Source of the DNA: Manis javanica
Lineage: Eukaryota > Chordata > Mammalia > Pholidota > Manidae
Direction of reading: 5' to 3'
Assembly: GCF_040802235.1 (NCBI RefSeq)
Contig: NC_133156.1
Coordinates: forward strand, 116,652,173 to 116,716,172
DNA length: 64,000 nt
Numbering within the stretch: position 1 is the stretch's first letter; every line of letters begins with the position of its first letter. The notes below the pieces were generated by a model that did not search any database, was not told where the DNA came from, and worked only from the letters and a program-made list of their open reading frames with translations. A program made the translations under genes and the position numbers. This document shows, piece after piece, positions 9,869 to 23,074 of this stretch.

Positions 9869-12800
9869 AATGAAAAAAAAAATAATAAAAATCATAAACA
9901 TGCTAATGGATCTGCAGAGAAATATGCAAGAGCTAAAGGAGCAAGTACAGAGGGAGACTACAGAAATAAAACAATCTCTGGAAGGACTTAAAAGCAGAAT
10001 GGATGGGATGCAAGAGGCCATTAATGGAACTGAAACCAGAGAACAGGAATGCATAGAAGCTGATGCAGAGAGAGATAAAAGATCTCCAGAAATGAAACAC
10101 TATTAAGAGAACTGTGTGACCAACCCAAAAGGAACAATATCTGCATTATAGGGGTACCAGAAGAAGAAGAGAGAGAAAAAGGGATACAAAGTGGCTTTGA
10201 AGAAATAATTGCTGAAAACTTCCCCAAACTGGGGGAGGAAATAGTTGCTCAGACCATGGAAGCACACAGAACTCTCAACAGAAGGGACTGAAAGAGGACA
10301 ACACCAAGACACATAATAATTAAAATGGCAAAGATCAAGGACAAGGACAGAGTATTAAAGGCAGCCAGAGAGAGGAAAAAGGTCACCTACAAAGGAAAAC
10401 CCATCAGGCTATCATCAGACTTCTCAACCGAAACCTTACAGGCCAGAAGAGAATGGCATGATATATATAATGCAATGAAACAGAAGGGCCTTGAACCAAG
10501 GATACTGTATCCAGCACGATTATCATTTAAATATGAAGGAGGGATTAGACAATTCCCAGACAAGAAAAAGTTGAGGGAATTTGCCTCCCACAAACCATCT
10601 CTACAGGGTATCTTAGAGGGACTGCTCTAGATGGGAGCACTCCTAAAAAGAGCACAGAACAAAACACCCAACATATGAAGAATGGAGGAGGAGGAGTAAG
10701 AAGGGAGAGAAATAATCATCAGACTGTGTTTGTAATAGCTCAATAAGTGAGTTAAGTTAGATAGTAAGGTAGTAAACAAGCTAACCTTGAAACTTTGGTA
10801 ACCACGAATCTAAAGCCTACAATGGCAATAAGTACATATCTTTCAATAATCACCCTAAATGTAAATACACTGTATGCACCAATCAAAAGACACAGAGTAA
10901 GAGAATGGATAAAAAAGCATAACCCATCTATATGCTGCTTACAAGAGACTCACCTCAAACCCAAAGACATGCACAGATTAAAAGTCAAGGGATGGAGAAA
11001 GATATTTCATGCAAACAACAGAGAGAAAAAAGCAGGTGTTGCAATACTAGTATCAGACAAAACAGACTTCAAAATAAAGAAAGTAACAAAAGATAAAGAA
11101 GGACATTACATAATGATAAAGGGCTCAGTCCAACAAGAGGATATAACCATTATAAACATATATGCACCCAATACAGGAGCACCAATATATGTGAAACAAA
11201 TACTAACAGAATTAAAGGAGGAAATAAAATGCAATGCATTCATTTTGGGAGACTTTAATACACCACTCACTCCAAAGGACAGATCCACCAGATAGAAAAT
11301 AAGTAAGGACACAGAGGCACTGAACAACACACTAGAACAGATGGACCTAATAGACATCTATAGAACTCTACATCCAAAAGCAACAGCATACACATTCTTC
11401 TCAAGGGCACATGAACATTCTCCAGAATAGACCACATACTAGGCCACAAAAAGAGCCTCAGTAAATTCCAAAAGATTGAAATCCTACCAACCAACTTTTC
11501 AGACCACAAAGGTAAAAAACTAGAAATAAATTGTACAAAGAAAGCAAAAAGGCTCACAAACACAGGGAGGCTTAACAACATGCTCCTAAATAATCAATGG
11601 ATCAATGACCAAATTAAAATGGAGATCCAGCAATATATGGAAATAAATGACAACAACACAAAGCCCCAACTTCTGTGGGACGCAGTGAAAGCAGTCTTAA
11701 GAGGAAAGTATATAGCAATCCAGGCATATTTAAAGAAGGAAGAACAATCCCAAATGAATAGTCTAATGTCACAATTATCGAAATTGGAAAAAGAAGAACA
11801 AATGAGGCCTAAGTTCAGCAGAAGAAGGGACATAATAAAGATTAGGGAAGAAATAAATAAAATTGAGAAGAATTAAACAATAGAAAAAATCAATGAAACT
11901 GAGAGCTGGTTCTTTGAGAAAATAAACAAAATAGATAAGCTTTACCAGACTTATTAAGAGAAAAAGAGAATCAACACACATCAAAAGAATCAGAAATGAG
12001 AAAGGAAAAATCACGACAGACCCAACAGAAATACGAAGAATTATTAGAGAATATCATGAAAACCTATATGCTAACAAGCTGGAAAACCTAGAAGAAATGG
12101 ACAACTTTCTAGAAAAATACAACCTTCCAAGACAGAAAGAAACAGAAAATCTAAACAGACCAATTACCAGCAATGAAATTGAAGTGGTAATCAAGAAACT
12201 ACCCAAGAACAAAACCTCCAGGCCAGACGGATTTACCTTGGAATTTTATCAGACATACAGAAAAGACATAATACCTAGTCTCCTTAAAGTTTTCCAAAGA
12301 ATAGAAGAGGAGGGAATACTCCCAAACTCATTCTATGAAGCCAACATCACCCTAATACCAAAACCAGGCAAAGACCCCACCAAAAAAGAAAACTACAGAC
12401 CAATATCCCTGATGAACGTAGATGCAAAAATACTCAACAAAATATTAGCAAACTCAATTTAAAAATACATCAAAAGGATCATACACCATGACCAAGTGGG
12501 ATTCATCCCAGGGATGCAAGGATGGTACAACATTCGAAAATCCATCAACATCAACCACCATATCAACAAAAAGAAGGACAAAAACCACATGATCATCTCC
12601 ATAGATGCTGAAAAAACATTCGACAAAATTCAACATCCATTTATGATAAAAAGTCTCAACAGAATGGGTATAGAGGGCAAGTACCTCAACATAATAAAGG
12701 TCATATATGATAAACCCACAGCTAACATCATACTGAACAGAGAGAGGCTTAAAGCTTTTCCTCTGAGATCAGGAACAAGACAGGGATGCCCAATCTCCCC

Positions 12801-14975
12801 ACTGTTATTCAACATAGTACTGGAGGTCCTAGCCACGGCAATCAGACAAAGTAAAGAAATACAAGGAATCCAGATTGATAAAGAAGAAGTTAAACTGTCA
12901 CTATTTGCAGATGACATGATATTGTACATAAAAAACCCCTAAAGACTCCACTGCAAAACTGCTAGAACTAATATTGGAATTCAGCAAAGTTGCAGGATAC
13001 AAAATTAACACACAGAAATCTGTGGCTTTCCTATACACTAACAATGAACTAATAGAAAGAGAAATCAGGAAAACAATTCCATTCACAATAGCATCAAAAA
13101 GAATAAAATACCTAGGAATAAATCTAACCAAGGAAGTGAAAGACCTATACCCTGAAAACTATAAGACACTCTTAAGAGAAATTAAAGAGGACACTAACAA
13201 ATGGAAACTCATCCCATGCTCCTGGCTAGGAAGAATTAATATAATCAAAATGGCCATCCTGCCCAAAGCAATATACAGATTCAATGCAATCCCTATCAAA
13301 TTACCAACAGCATTCTTCAATGAACTGGAACAAATAGTTCAAAAATTCATATGGAACCACCAAAGACCCTGAATAGCCAAAGCATCCTGAGAAGGAAGAA
13401 TAAAGTGGGGGGGATCTCACTCCCCAACTTCAAGCTCTACTACAAAGCCACAGTAATCAAGACAATTTGGTATTGGCACAAGAACAGAGCCACAGACCAG
13501 TGGAACAGAATAGAGACTTCAAACATTAACCCAAACATATACGGTCAATTAATATATGATAAAAGAGCCATTGACAAACAATGGGGAAACGACACTCTTC
13601 AACAGATGATGGTGCTGGCAAAATTGAATAGCTACATGTAAGAGAATGAAACTGGATCACTGTCTAACCCCATACACAAAAGTAAATTCAAAATGGATCA
13701 AAGACTTGAATGTAAGTCATGAAACCATAAAACTCTTAGAAAAAAATATAGGCAAAAATCTCTTCGACATAAACATGAGTGATCTCTTCTTGAACATATC
13801 TCCCCGGGCAAGGGAAACAAAAACAAAAATGAACGGATGGGACTATATCAAGCTGAAAAGCTTCTGTACAGCAAAGGACACCAACAGAACAAAAAGGTAT
13901 CCTACAGCATGGGAGAATATATTCATAAATGACAGATCCGATAAAGGGTTGACATCCAAAATATATAAAGAGCTTACACACCTCAACAAACAAAAAGCAA
14001 ATAATCCAGTTAAAAAATGGGCAGAGGAGCTGAATAGACAGTTCTCTGAAGAAGAAATTCAGATGGCCAACAGACACATGAAAAGATGCTCCACATAGCT
14101 TGTCATCAGAGAAATGCAAAATAAAACCACAATGAGATATCACCTCACACCAGTAAGGATCGCCACCACCCAAAAGACAAACAACAAGAAATGTTGGTAA
14201 TGTTGTGAAGAAAGGGGAACCCTCCTACACTGCTGGTGGGAATGTAAATTAGTTCAACCATTGTGGAAAGCAGTATGGAGGTTCCTCAAAATGCTTAAAA
14301 TAGAAATACCATTTGACCCAGGAATTTCACTTCTAGGAATTTACCCTAAGAATGCAGCAGCCCAGTTTGAAAAAGACAGATGCACCCCTATGTTTATCGT
14401 AGCACTATTTACAATAGCCAAGAAATGGATGCAACCTAAATGTCCATCAGATGAATGGATGAAGATGTGGTACATATACACAATGGAATATTATTCAGCC
14501 ATAAGAAGAAAACAAATCCTATCATTTGCAACAACATGGATGGAGCTAGAGGGTATTATGCTCAGTGAAATAAGCCAGGTGGAGAAAGACAAATACCAAA
14601 TGATTTCACTCATATGTGGAGAATAAGAACAAAGAAAAACTGAAGGAACAAAACAGCAGCAGAATCACAGAACCTAAGAATGGACCAACAATTAACAAAG
14701 GGAAAAGGACTGGGGAGGATGGGTGGGAAGGGAGGGATAAGGGTGGGGAAAAATAAAGGGGGCATTACAATTAGCATGTATAATGTGTGGGGGAGTATGG
14801 GGTGGGCTCTACAACACAGAGAAGACAAGTAGTGATTTTACAGCATCTTACTAAGCTGATGGATAGTGACTGTGAAGGGGTATGTGGGGGGACTTTGTGA
14901 AGGGGGAGCCTAGTAAACATAATGTTCTTCATGTAATTGTAGATTAATGATACAAATACATATATATATATATAT
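9869..14975 (+). mobile_element. LINE-1, plus strand, 5'-truncated, broken
   Basis: The element begins inside the ORF1 coiled-coil region (about 9,870-10,105). After a frameshift come the ORF1 RNA-binding and C-terminal domain (10,140-10,630), the ORF2 start near 10,822 (MAISTYLSIITLNVN) with the endonuclease QETH and GDFN motifs, and the reverse transcriptase with FADD at 12,904-12,915. The ORF2 C-terminus is at 14,261-14,629, followed by a 3' UTR to about 14,975. ORF2 is interrupted by several stops and shifts, the first a stop at 11,293 after GDFN in the endonuclease, so it cannot make protein. It lies antisense to CCDC152 in intron 1 and is relatively little diverged compared with its neighbours. 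Confidence 0.93.
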
Positions 14976-14992
14976 ACACACACACACATATA
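14957..14992. repeat. (TA)n/(CA)n microsatellite at L1 tail
   Basis: TA dinucleotides run into CA dinucleotides and then ATATATGTAAATAAATAC. It sits where the plus-strand L1 tail ends and probably derives from it. Confidence 0.85.
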
Positions 14993-14997
14993 TGTAA

Positions 14998-17190
14998 ATA
15001 AATACTTATATTGAGGTACATATAATAAAATGCACAAATCTTAGTGTATAGCTTGATGAATTTTGATGTGTCTACATTCCTGTATCATCATTCAGATCAA
15101 AATATCAAACAACCTAATTTTTTTCCCCTTTACCTATTTTCCCCTTTACCTATCATCCATCTCCCAAATCTCCACCCCTATGGCAATCACCACTGTTTAT
15201 GAGTCTGTTTCTGTTCTGTTTGTTCATTTGTTTTTAAGAATCCACATATAAATGACATCATACAGTATTTGTCTTTGTCTGATTTAACTTACATAATACT
15301 GTCTAGGTTCATCCATATTACAAATGACAAGGTCTCATTCTTTTTTATGTCTGAATAATATACCATTGTATATGTATACCACATCTTCCTTATCCATTCA
15401 TCTATTGGTGGACATTTAGTTTGCTTCTGTATTTTGGCTACTGTAAATAATGCTGTGATAAACATAGGGAGGGATGAATATATGTTTTCAAATTAGTGAT
15501 TTTGTTTTCCTCAGGTGAATTCCCAGAAGTGGAAATACTGGGTCCTGTGATATTCCTATTTTTAGTTTTTTGAGAAACTGCCATACCACTTTCCCTTACA
15601 GCTGAACCAATTCACAATCCCACCAGCATTATCAAAGGTTTCCTTTTCCTTATATCCTCACCAACACTTATTTCTTAATTGTGTTGATATTAGCCACTCT
15701 GAATCCTGTGAAGTAATATCTCACTGTGGTTTTGGTTTGCATTTTCCTGATGATTAGTGATCTTGAGCATCTTTTCAAGTGTCTGTTGGCCATCTGGATG
15801 TCTTTTTTTGGAAAAAGTCTATTCAGATCTTCTGCCCATTTTTTAATTGGATTTTTTTTTGGTGTTCAGCTGTATGGGTTCTTTATATACTTTGGATATC
15901 AGTCCCTTCTTGGATATATCATTTGCAAATATATTCTCCCATACAGTAGGCTGCCTTTTAGTTTTGTTGGTTTCTTTTGCTGTGCAGCTTTTTAGTTTGA
16001 TATAGTCTATTTTTTTTTTTTTGCTTTTGTTTCCCTTGCCTGGGGAGACATATCCAGAAAAAAATTACTAATGCTAATGTTCAAGAGTGTACTGCCTATG
16101 TTTTCTTCTAGTTTTATGGTTTTACATCTTATATTTGGGCCTTTAGTCAATTTCGAATTTATTTGTGTGCATGGTACAAGACAGTGATGCAGTTTCATTC
16201 TTTTGCTGGTAGCTGTCCAGTTTTCTCAGCACCACTTATTGAAGAGACTGTCTTTTTTTCCATTGTATATTCTTGCCTTCTTTGTCATATGCTAATGACC
16301 ATACAGGTATTGGTTTATTTCTGGGATATTTTGCTTCACTGGTCTATATTATCTATTCTTGTATCAGTACCTTACTGTTTTGATTACTGTAGCTTCCTAA
16401 TATAGTTTGATATTAGGGAGTGTGCTACCTCTAACTTTTTCTTTTTCAAGATTGCTTGGGCTATTCAGGATTTTTTTGTGGTTCCATAGAAATTTTAGGA
16501 TTATTTTCTCTAGTTCAGTGGTATTTTGTTAGGGAATACAGTGCATCTGTAGATTGCTTTAGGCAGTATGCTATTTTAACTATTTTAATTCTTCCTATAC
16601 ATAAGTATAGAGTAGCTTTTCATTTATTTGTGTATTCTTTAGTTTTTTTCATCAGTCTCTTACAGTTTTCAGAGTACAGGTATTTTACCTCCTTGGATAA
16701 ATTTATTCCTAGGTAATTTATTCTTTTTGATGCAATTCTGTAAATGCAATTGTTTTCTTGATTTCTCTTTCTGTTAGCTCATTATTTGTATACAAAAACA
16801 AATATCTGTATATTGATTTTGTATCTTGCAACTTTATTGAATTCAATTATTAATTATAGAGGAAACTTTCAGTTTTTGTAATTGAGTATTATGTTAGTTG
16901 TAGGTTTTTTGTATATGGCCTTTATTACATTGAGGTACAGTCCCTTTATACCCACTTCAGAGTTTTTATCATGAATGGATGCTGAATCTTGTCAAACGTT
17001 TTTTAGCATCTCTTGACCATAGGGTTTTTAACTTCCCTTTTGTTAATGTGGTATATCACACTGATTTGTGGATATTGAACCATTCTTGCATCCCTGGAAT
17101 AAGTTGTACTTGGTCATGGTGAATGATCCTTTAATGTATTTCTGAATTCAGTTTGCTAATTTTCATTGAGGATTTTTGCATCAGGGACAA
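14998..17190 (-). mobile_element. LINE-1, minus strand, 5'-truncated
   Basis: The 3' end begins at 'tattgaggtacatataataaaatgc' (an older L1 3' UTR type). It continues right through reverse-complemented ORF2 text such as 'ccattgtatatgtataccacatcttcc', 'tggccatctggatgtc' and 'catgaatggatgctgaatcttgtcaaa'. It breaks off near 17,190 after 'gaggatttttgcatc'. Short open frames on this strand (for example 16,007-16,198) show ORF2 C-terminal text. It lies tail-to-tail with the plus-strand L1 and is more diverged than it. Confidence 0.88.
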
Positions 17191-18179
17191 AAACTCTTAT
17201 TTTTCATATTTTGTTGGTACTTTCTTGGTAATAGAAGACATATGGAAGTTAATATGCTCATAGCAATCACTCAGCATTTCTATTCTCTTGTTACATTGTA
17301 CAAGAGTATACCTGAAAATTTTCAGGGATAGCCAGCTAACTAGTAAAGTGGAGAATAATCAGTTTTAGAACCAACCATAAGAAATTCTACAGAATTCCAG
17401 AGTTAAATTCATTCAGTCAGGACAGAGAAACTGACTTTTGCAAAACAGCCAGCATTTACATTTGGGGGTGGGAGAGGATCTAGAAAAATTAGGATTAATA
17501 CAATTAATTAAAGCATAAGATATTTGTCCTCAGACTCTTCTCTGGCAAAAAGGAGAAAATACCAATTTGAAATTATGGCATTCTAGATTGAGAAAAGAAC
17601 ATATACTAACACATGGTGTGTAAAAGGGCAGTGGCAACTAGTCCAAAGTAAAAGGTAAGTAAATCTTACTTACTCAAAGCAACTTTGGGGCTCATATTAT
17701 TATTTAAAATGAGGTACACCAAAACTGACATTGCTTGACCATGTTACTTCATAAAGAAATCCCATTTACTTCTTCTTTTTTAGATATTACACTAACAAAT
17801 ATTACTTGTTTTTAAATCTGAGAGAATTTTAGCTATATATTTTATCCTCTATATCATATATGCTAGTAAAACTCTATAAAATCCCTTAAATAGTTAAAAC
17901 TTGATCCTTGAGGCAGGAGAATAATAGAAATAACATTCCATGATAAATACAACAAAATTTCATTTGGGACAAAATTTAAAAATCATCACCACTTGATATA
18001 CTATTATTCTTTAATAGAACTATAGTATAAGCTGAAGTCATTAATATGAAATCCTTCCTCTCAACTTTTATTTTTTTCAGTTTCTAACATTTGAAAATAA
18101 AAATGGTTTGTAGGGTTTTGTCACGGAAGTTGGCTTAGCTCCTGATTTAAATTCATTTTATTTCAGCGTGATTTTCTCC
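17191..18179. other. CCDC152 intron 1, unique stretch next to the promoter
   Basis: AT-rich sequence between the truncated L1 and the CpG island. I see no exon, repeat family or RNA gene. Confidence 0.55.
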
Positions 18180-18980
18180 CAACTCCTCTCCCCTAATGAG
18201 GCTCTCGGAGTGCTTACAAAACCCTCACGAACATGCCACTGGCTGTTCCTGCATGTTATCTCTTGGATGAGTTGGTCACGCCGGAAGGAGAGCCATCGGG
18301 TTCATTTCTAGGTGTCTTCATTAGCCCTTTCCTAACTTCCTAGATCAAAGTCTCCTAAGTGGATAAGGTCTTCTTGCCGGGTGATACTAGGTGACAAGCT
18401 GGTGATTCAGTGCCTGTCAAATTCTTCGGTGAGAAGCAGAGACTGTTTCACGGCCCTCACGGCCGTCACGGCCCCGCTTCAACCATCTCCACGGGGCGTG
18501 AATCCCGTTTCCTTCTTTGTCCTTTTCTCCGCCAGCTGCCTTGGGCCTCGCCCGCTCACTCTCCCCCACCTGGCCAAGCCGCCCTCACAGGCCCCAGGGC
18601 AGGCTCAGTGGGGTCGGGCTCCGTCCCTCCGCATCTTCGCCACGCCCGCCCGCCATGAACTCACTCACAGCTCGGAGGCCTGGCTCGGGCGGCTCTCCTC
18701 GATCGCAGGCCTGAGTGAAGTGGCTGACTCACCACACAGCTCGGCCAGGAGACTGTGAGGCAGGATGAAGAAAACGGTATCCACGGAAAAAGTGGATATT
18801 TTGAACACGCCGACAAAGGGTCTGGAGCCTACCTGCTGTCGCTCCCGGTTCTCCACAGTCTCCCTCACAGCCTCTCGAGGTGCCAGTATATCTGCCCCAC
18901 ACAACTGTCCCGGCCCCGGAAGCGGAAGTGGGTCCCCAGCAATAGTCCCACCCTTCCGCCTGTGCTGACCGTAACCTCCT
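18180..18980. promoter_or_regulatory. CpG island, inferred CCDC152 promoter
   Basis: A sharp rise in G+C and CpG against AT-rich flanks, including CACGGCC repeats near 18,450-18,475. Tandem ETS-type sites (CCGGAAG and GCGGAAGTG) at about 18,914-18,931, plus another CCGGAAG at 18,281, are typical of TATA-less housekeeping promoters. The position is about 10 kb upstream of the first CCDC152 coding exon in the gene's sense, and about 35 kb from the GHR 3' end, as in human. Open frames on both strands here are a by-product of high G+C. A divergent plus-strand transcript is possible but not shown. Confidence 0.72.
18833..18915 (-). other. CCDC152: Candidate CCDC152 non-coding exon 1
   Basis: Inferred. 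On the minus strand, just downstream of the paired ETS sites, the sequence reaches a good donor GCAG|GTAGGC, with the GT at 18,832-18,831. A 5' UTR exon ending here would splice to the acceptor at 8,883. Other possible donors lie lower in the island, at GTG|GTGAGT near 18,730 and at GTGAGT near 18,665. The transcription start is not defined by sequence alone. Confidence 0.4.
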
Positions 18981-19311
18981 TCGCTTTTGTTCCCCTCAGC
19001 ATCTCGTGCTTCTTAGGTGTTCTCACATGGATGCCAGAACATGACTTAAGGTCCAGGAAAAGCCAGATCAACAATTATTTCCCCAACCAAAGAATAAATC
19101 ACATCGGTTTAAGTTTTGGTTAGTGGGTCGGCACCATAGAGTAGATAAATAACCCATAGTTATTCAAGCAGTTTATAAAGGAGGCTTATAAAGTATCAGG
19201 GACTGGATGGAAGGGAGGTTGAGGGAGATGGAAGCTTAGTATAATACAGTCTGTGCAGTCCAGAGTCTGTTAGTGGATGTAGTCTGGCATCTGCTGTGGT
19301 TTGTCTTGGTA
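18981..19311. other. Intergenic flank of CpG island
   Basis: Transition from G+C-rich to AT-rich sequence with no recognised feature. Confidence 0.5.
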
Positions 19312-19545
19312 ATTTAGTGGCTAAGGGCATAGGTTCCAATGTGGATTCAAGCCCCAGCTCTTCTGTCTGCTAACTGGGTGGTCGTGGGCAAGTTCTTAAT
19401 TGTACCTGCCTCAGCTGTTTTATCTGAGTACACATCAATAATTCTACCTCAAAGGGTTTTTGTGATGGTTAAACGAAATGATGCCTTTAAAAAGTGCTTA
19501 ATACAGTTCCTGCATAAATTGTTAAAAATATTAATTATTATACTT
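19312..19545 (+). repeat. MIR SINE, nearly full length
   Basis: Contains 'tagtggctaagggcataggtt', 'ggattcaagccccagctct', 'gtgggcaagttcttaa' and 'aaaagtgcttaatacagttcctgc' in MIR order. One of the clearest MIRs in the window. Confidence 0.82.
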
Positions 19546-19734
19546 TGAAATTCTTGTTCAATAACAGTTTGAAAGTGTATCTGCTGCCAACGTTGCTCTA
19601 CCTACTTTTTTTTTTTTGTGCCTGGTTGCTGGAAGACTGATTTTCATTAATTTTGTTTTCTATGAAACTTAAAATTTGGCCAGCAGAAAAATGCAAACTG
19701 AAATAGAACAATCCACACTTTATTATTTGAAAGG

Positions 19735-19900
19735 CAGAGTACAGCATGGTGGTAAGAGAACTAAGTCAAGGTGGGAAATATGGAGTGGAGTCTTCTCTCA
19801 GCTGCTGCCCAGTCACTAATCTTGGGAAGGCTGATTAATCTTCCCTAGTCTTAATTTATTTTTAAATAAGAGAAGTGGACTAAATACGAGCTAAAATACT
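19735..19900 (+). repeat. MIR SINE fragment
   Basis: Begins 'agtacagcatggtggtaagag', with the core 'gtcactaatcttgggaaggct' and 'taaataagagaagtgga'. Partial. Confidence 0.65.
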
Positions 19901-20189
19901 AGGATTTTAAACTGGTCTTAAGATGAAACATTGCTCATCAAAATGCTTTGAAAGATGTCATTTTCTCATGTTTTTTACCATACTAATTTCACAGAATTCA
20001 TCTATATATGTGAATTTTTAATTTTGAAACTTCTGGCTATTCAAGTAGGCTTGCTTCCCTTGATATTAGTACCAACACAAAGGAATACTGAAAATGGCCT
20101 TTTTGAATTGCTTGTTTCATCCAATTAGCATGTATAAAATATTTCATGTAACTCATATCATAATAGTTATTGAAACAAGCCCATTTTAA
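19901..20189. other. Intergenic, nothing recognised
   Basis: AT-rich sequence without a recognised repeat or exon. Confidence 0.5.
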
Positions 20190-20440
20190 GACATACCTAA
20201 AATGGTACCTTCTCCATGAAGCATTAATTGATCACATCTATCAGCAGTGACCCATCTTTCCTTGTTCTGTGCTTCTGTTACCCTTATGCTAGCCTTTTTG
20301 TGGCATTTATTAGGGCTGTTTGAATTGATACCTTTTCTCTCTTATGTATTGTTAGCTCCTCCAGAGAAGAAACTCTATTTTATGTGTATATAAGAACTTT
20401 ACCATAGTGTCTAGTGTAGTCAGAATAAATAGAAATGAAC
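20190..20440 (+). repeat. L2 LINE 3' fragment
   Basis: Resembles the old L2 3' region: 'ctccatgaagcattaattga', then 'gtggcatttattagggctgtttgaattg' and 'gctcctccagagaagaaactc'. Diverged. Confidence 0.45.
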
Positions 20441-20919
20441 CAATACACCAGAAGTAAATCAGAAAAATTTAGCTCAATTTTCCTAGTTTGAAATGAGTCA
20501 CAAGCTTCTCTTCTAGTTTATAAATGTTAGCACTTTTTTCAAAGAATCCTAGTGAGTTCAAAATGTATCTGTCAATGAGAAACTATATGAGCTTCCCATG
20601 ATTTCATCTTTAAAAAGGGAATGACTTTCATAGTTGTTCTCACAGTTTCATTTATCAAATGCCATTTGATTGAGAAACAGAAAGTGTTCATTGAATATTT
20701 GCTCAGAAACTGCTTGGAAAAACATTAGGAATAGCTTACATTATTATACCATAGTAACAAAGCGAGTATAAAAAAAGTAATATTAGAATCTATTAATTTA
20801 ATTTGAAAAATAAACCCATATGCACTTACACAATTAAAAACTCAGAAGCTACTGACTTATGCATATGAAGATCCTAAGATGAGTGACACATTGATTTTTT
20901 TAGGTCACAAACAACTTCA

Positions 20920-21215
20920 TTTATTAATTCATTCAAAAATATTTGTTAAATAGTTAGATGGTACCAGCTACTCAGGGTTGAGGTACTAAGGAGAGCAAGA
21001 CAAAATACTCTGTTTCTGCTTTGGAATATATAGTCTCATAGAACTGCCTTTTTAGAACATTCAGCAGTTGCCCATCTATTTATTTAAATATACATGTAAT
21101 GCTTGTTGAACACCAAACATGTTCTGGGATCTGTGTGAACACTAGGAAAAAAATTAGACATGGTCTCTGACCCAGAGGGCTTACAGTTCAGAAAGGAAAT
21201 AAATAACTGCTTAAC
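20920..21215 (+). repeat. L2 LINE 3' fragments
   Basis: Two L2-like tails: 'attcattcaaaaatatttgttaaata' near 20,930, and 'gcttgttgaacaccaaacatgttctggg' followed by 'agagggcttacagttcag' near 21,100-21,200. Confidence 0.55.
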
Positions 21216-22639
21216 AAAACTGAAATGAGAGCAAAAAATGAAACACAAACCCATGTGAATGAGCACTGTGTTAGATACAGCAGTCCAGGAGTGACACTGG
21301 ACAGATGAGATGAAAACAGGACCTGAAAGTCACATCAAAATGTTTGCTGTGGGCAACAGATAAATGCCAAGTTTTCACTTTTTACCTCCTGTTCCCTTGA
21401 CACCTTCATCAGTTGCTCTGGAGCCCACCAGGTGATCTCACCTTGCAAAGGGTTAAACATCTTTAAGCTACTGGGCTGAAGGCAATGACCTCCACTTGCT
21501 TCTTTAGGCCAAAAAACTCAAGCCAGCTTCCAACCCTGAAGTTGATTCCATCATGGCTGCTATAAAATATTGGAAAATAACATTGCCAAAAAAAAAAGAG
21601 AATGTAAAAAGCATACCGGAAACAGAAGGAGATAATTATATTCCACCTGGGTCTTTTTGCTCACTGAAGGGATCACAGGAAATCAACTTCCCAGGGTTAC
21701 CAAGTGGTAAAATAAGATCAGTGCTGGTAAAATATCTTCTAGTCAATTTTAGGGGGGATAGGATTGAAAGGTTTTATGTTTGGATCTGGATTGCAAGAAA
21801 AGTTGATGAATAAAATCTAACATCATATCTTTCCTTAGCAAAGGCCAAATGTGGCTGGAAGAGCCAGTGTCCAAAACCCTCTGACCAGAACTGGCTACAT
21901 AATTTGTGTGGCTTTGTGCAAAATGAAAATATGGGGCTCCTGTTAAAAACAAAATGAAGAATTTCAAGACAGAACAGCAATGCATTAAACCAAGTATGGG
22001 CCCTCCTATATGTGCAGCCCTAGGCTACTACACTGGTCACACATATACGAAGCTGGCCCTGCCTCTGATGCCAGCACTCTCACTCCATCATGTTTTACCT
22101 TTTTCTAGCTCCCCTGTTGTTTATTGGTGTTGCCTGGAGTTTAAGACCTGTAGTCTGTGCGCTGGGAATGCTTAACCCCAGAGGTAGAGGGGTGCAACTC
22201 CCCCTGTTGACTGCCTTGCAGCATTGCATAAATCTCCTGGAAGGAGCGCAGGCGTCTCCCAGGTTTGCTCTAAGTGCTTTGTCCCTGACGGTCACTATTT
22301 CATAGCCATGAACCAGTAAACAACTCTTTAAATGAGCTCAGAAAATACTATGTCTGTGGGCAATTCGAAAGGATACAGGTGAATTTGGTTATTCTGTGGT
22401 CTTCCAAAAATCTCTTTGTTACACTTAGGGGAGGACACTTGGCTCTATTTTTGGTCAGATTTAATGGAGTCAGGGAGGTACAGTAAATAAGGCAGGGTTA
22501 AGACCACTAAGTCAATTCATTAAAAATAATAAATCTATATAGGCCATCAGAATCTTCAGGCCAGAGTTAAAGCTGAGAGTTTTGATTAAGATTTGGCTCT
22601 AAATTGAGATTGGAGTTAAAGGTACCTAACCGGAAACTC
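21216..22639. other. Intergenic, mostly unrecognised
   Basis: No exon or RNA gene seen. A stretch at about 21,880-21,960 ('ataatttgtgtggctttgtgcaaaatgaaaatatggggctcc') looks like part of an old interspersed repeat that I cannot name. The frames at 22,090-22,305 have no known similarity. Confidence 0.45.
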
Positions 22640-23000
22640 TACAGTAGGCTGGGGCCACAGGACAGTTTTATTATGGATCTTGAATATCAGGCTAAGGAGC
22701 ATAAACTGTATCTTGATGGCACTTGAATATCATCAACATACTTAAACCAAGGGATTGACATGATCCCATCTGTATTTTCGAAGGACAATTCCAATGAGAC
22801 CAGAACTTACAGAAAGGGAATTAGGGAAATCAGACAATCTAAGAACTTTTAAAAGAGAAAATTCAAGGGATATGAAGATGTTGAATCTCAGTGATGGAAT
22901 GGGTATTTGGAGGTGAGAGAGAATGGCTGTTTGGGGCTTAGGTATTTTGTAACTTAGATCATCATAAATGCTGATGCACTTATTTGATATAGGGAGCAGC
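22640..23000 (+). repeat. Old L2/CR1-like fragment
   Basis: Text such as 'aagggattgacatgatccc' and 'ggacaattccaatgagacc' matches the layout of an old LINE/SINE consensus I recall. It is heavily diverged, and the family assignment is uncertain. Confidence 0.35.
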
Positions 23001-23040
23001 AGAGGAAGAATAAATCAGCCATTAAATTTCCTGTTTGGAG

Positions 23041-23074
23041 GTGAGTGTAGTGGTAGTGGTGGTGGTGGTGGGGG
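23041..23074. repeat. (GGT)n/(GTA)n short microsatellite
   Basis: Seen as 'gtagtggtagtggtggtggtggtggggg', about 30 bp. Confidence 0.85.

Noticed and set aside
18381..18758. 125-codon plus-strand frame in the CpG island as a gene
   Set aside because: High G+C lowers stop-codon frequency. Several frames on both strands are open here, with no domain or codon signature, and the region is better explained as a promoter.
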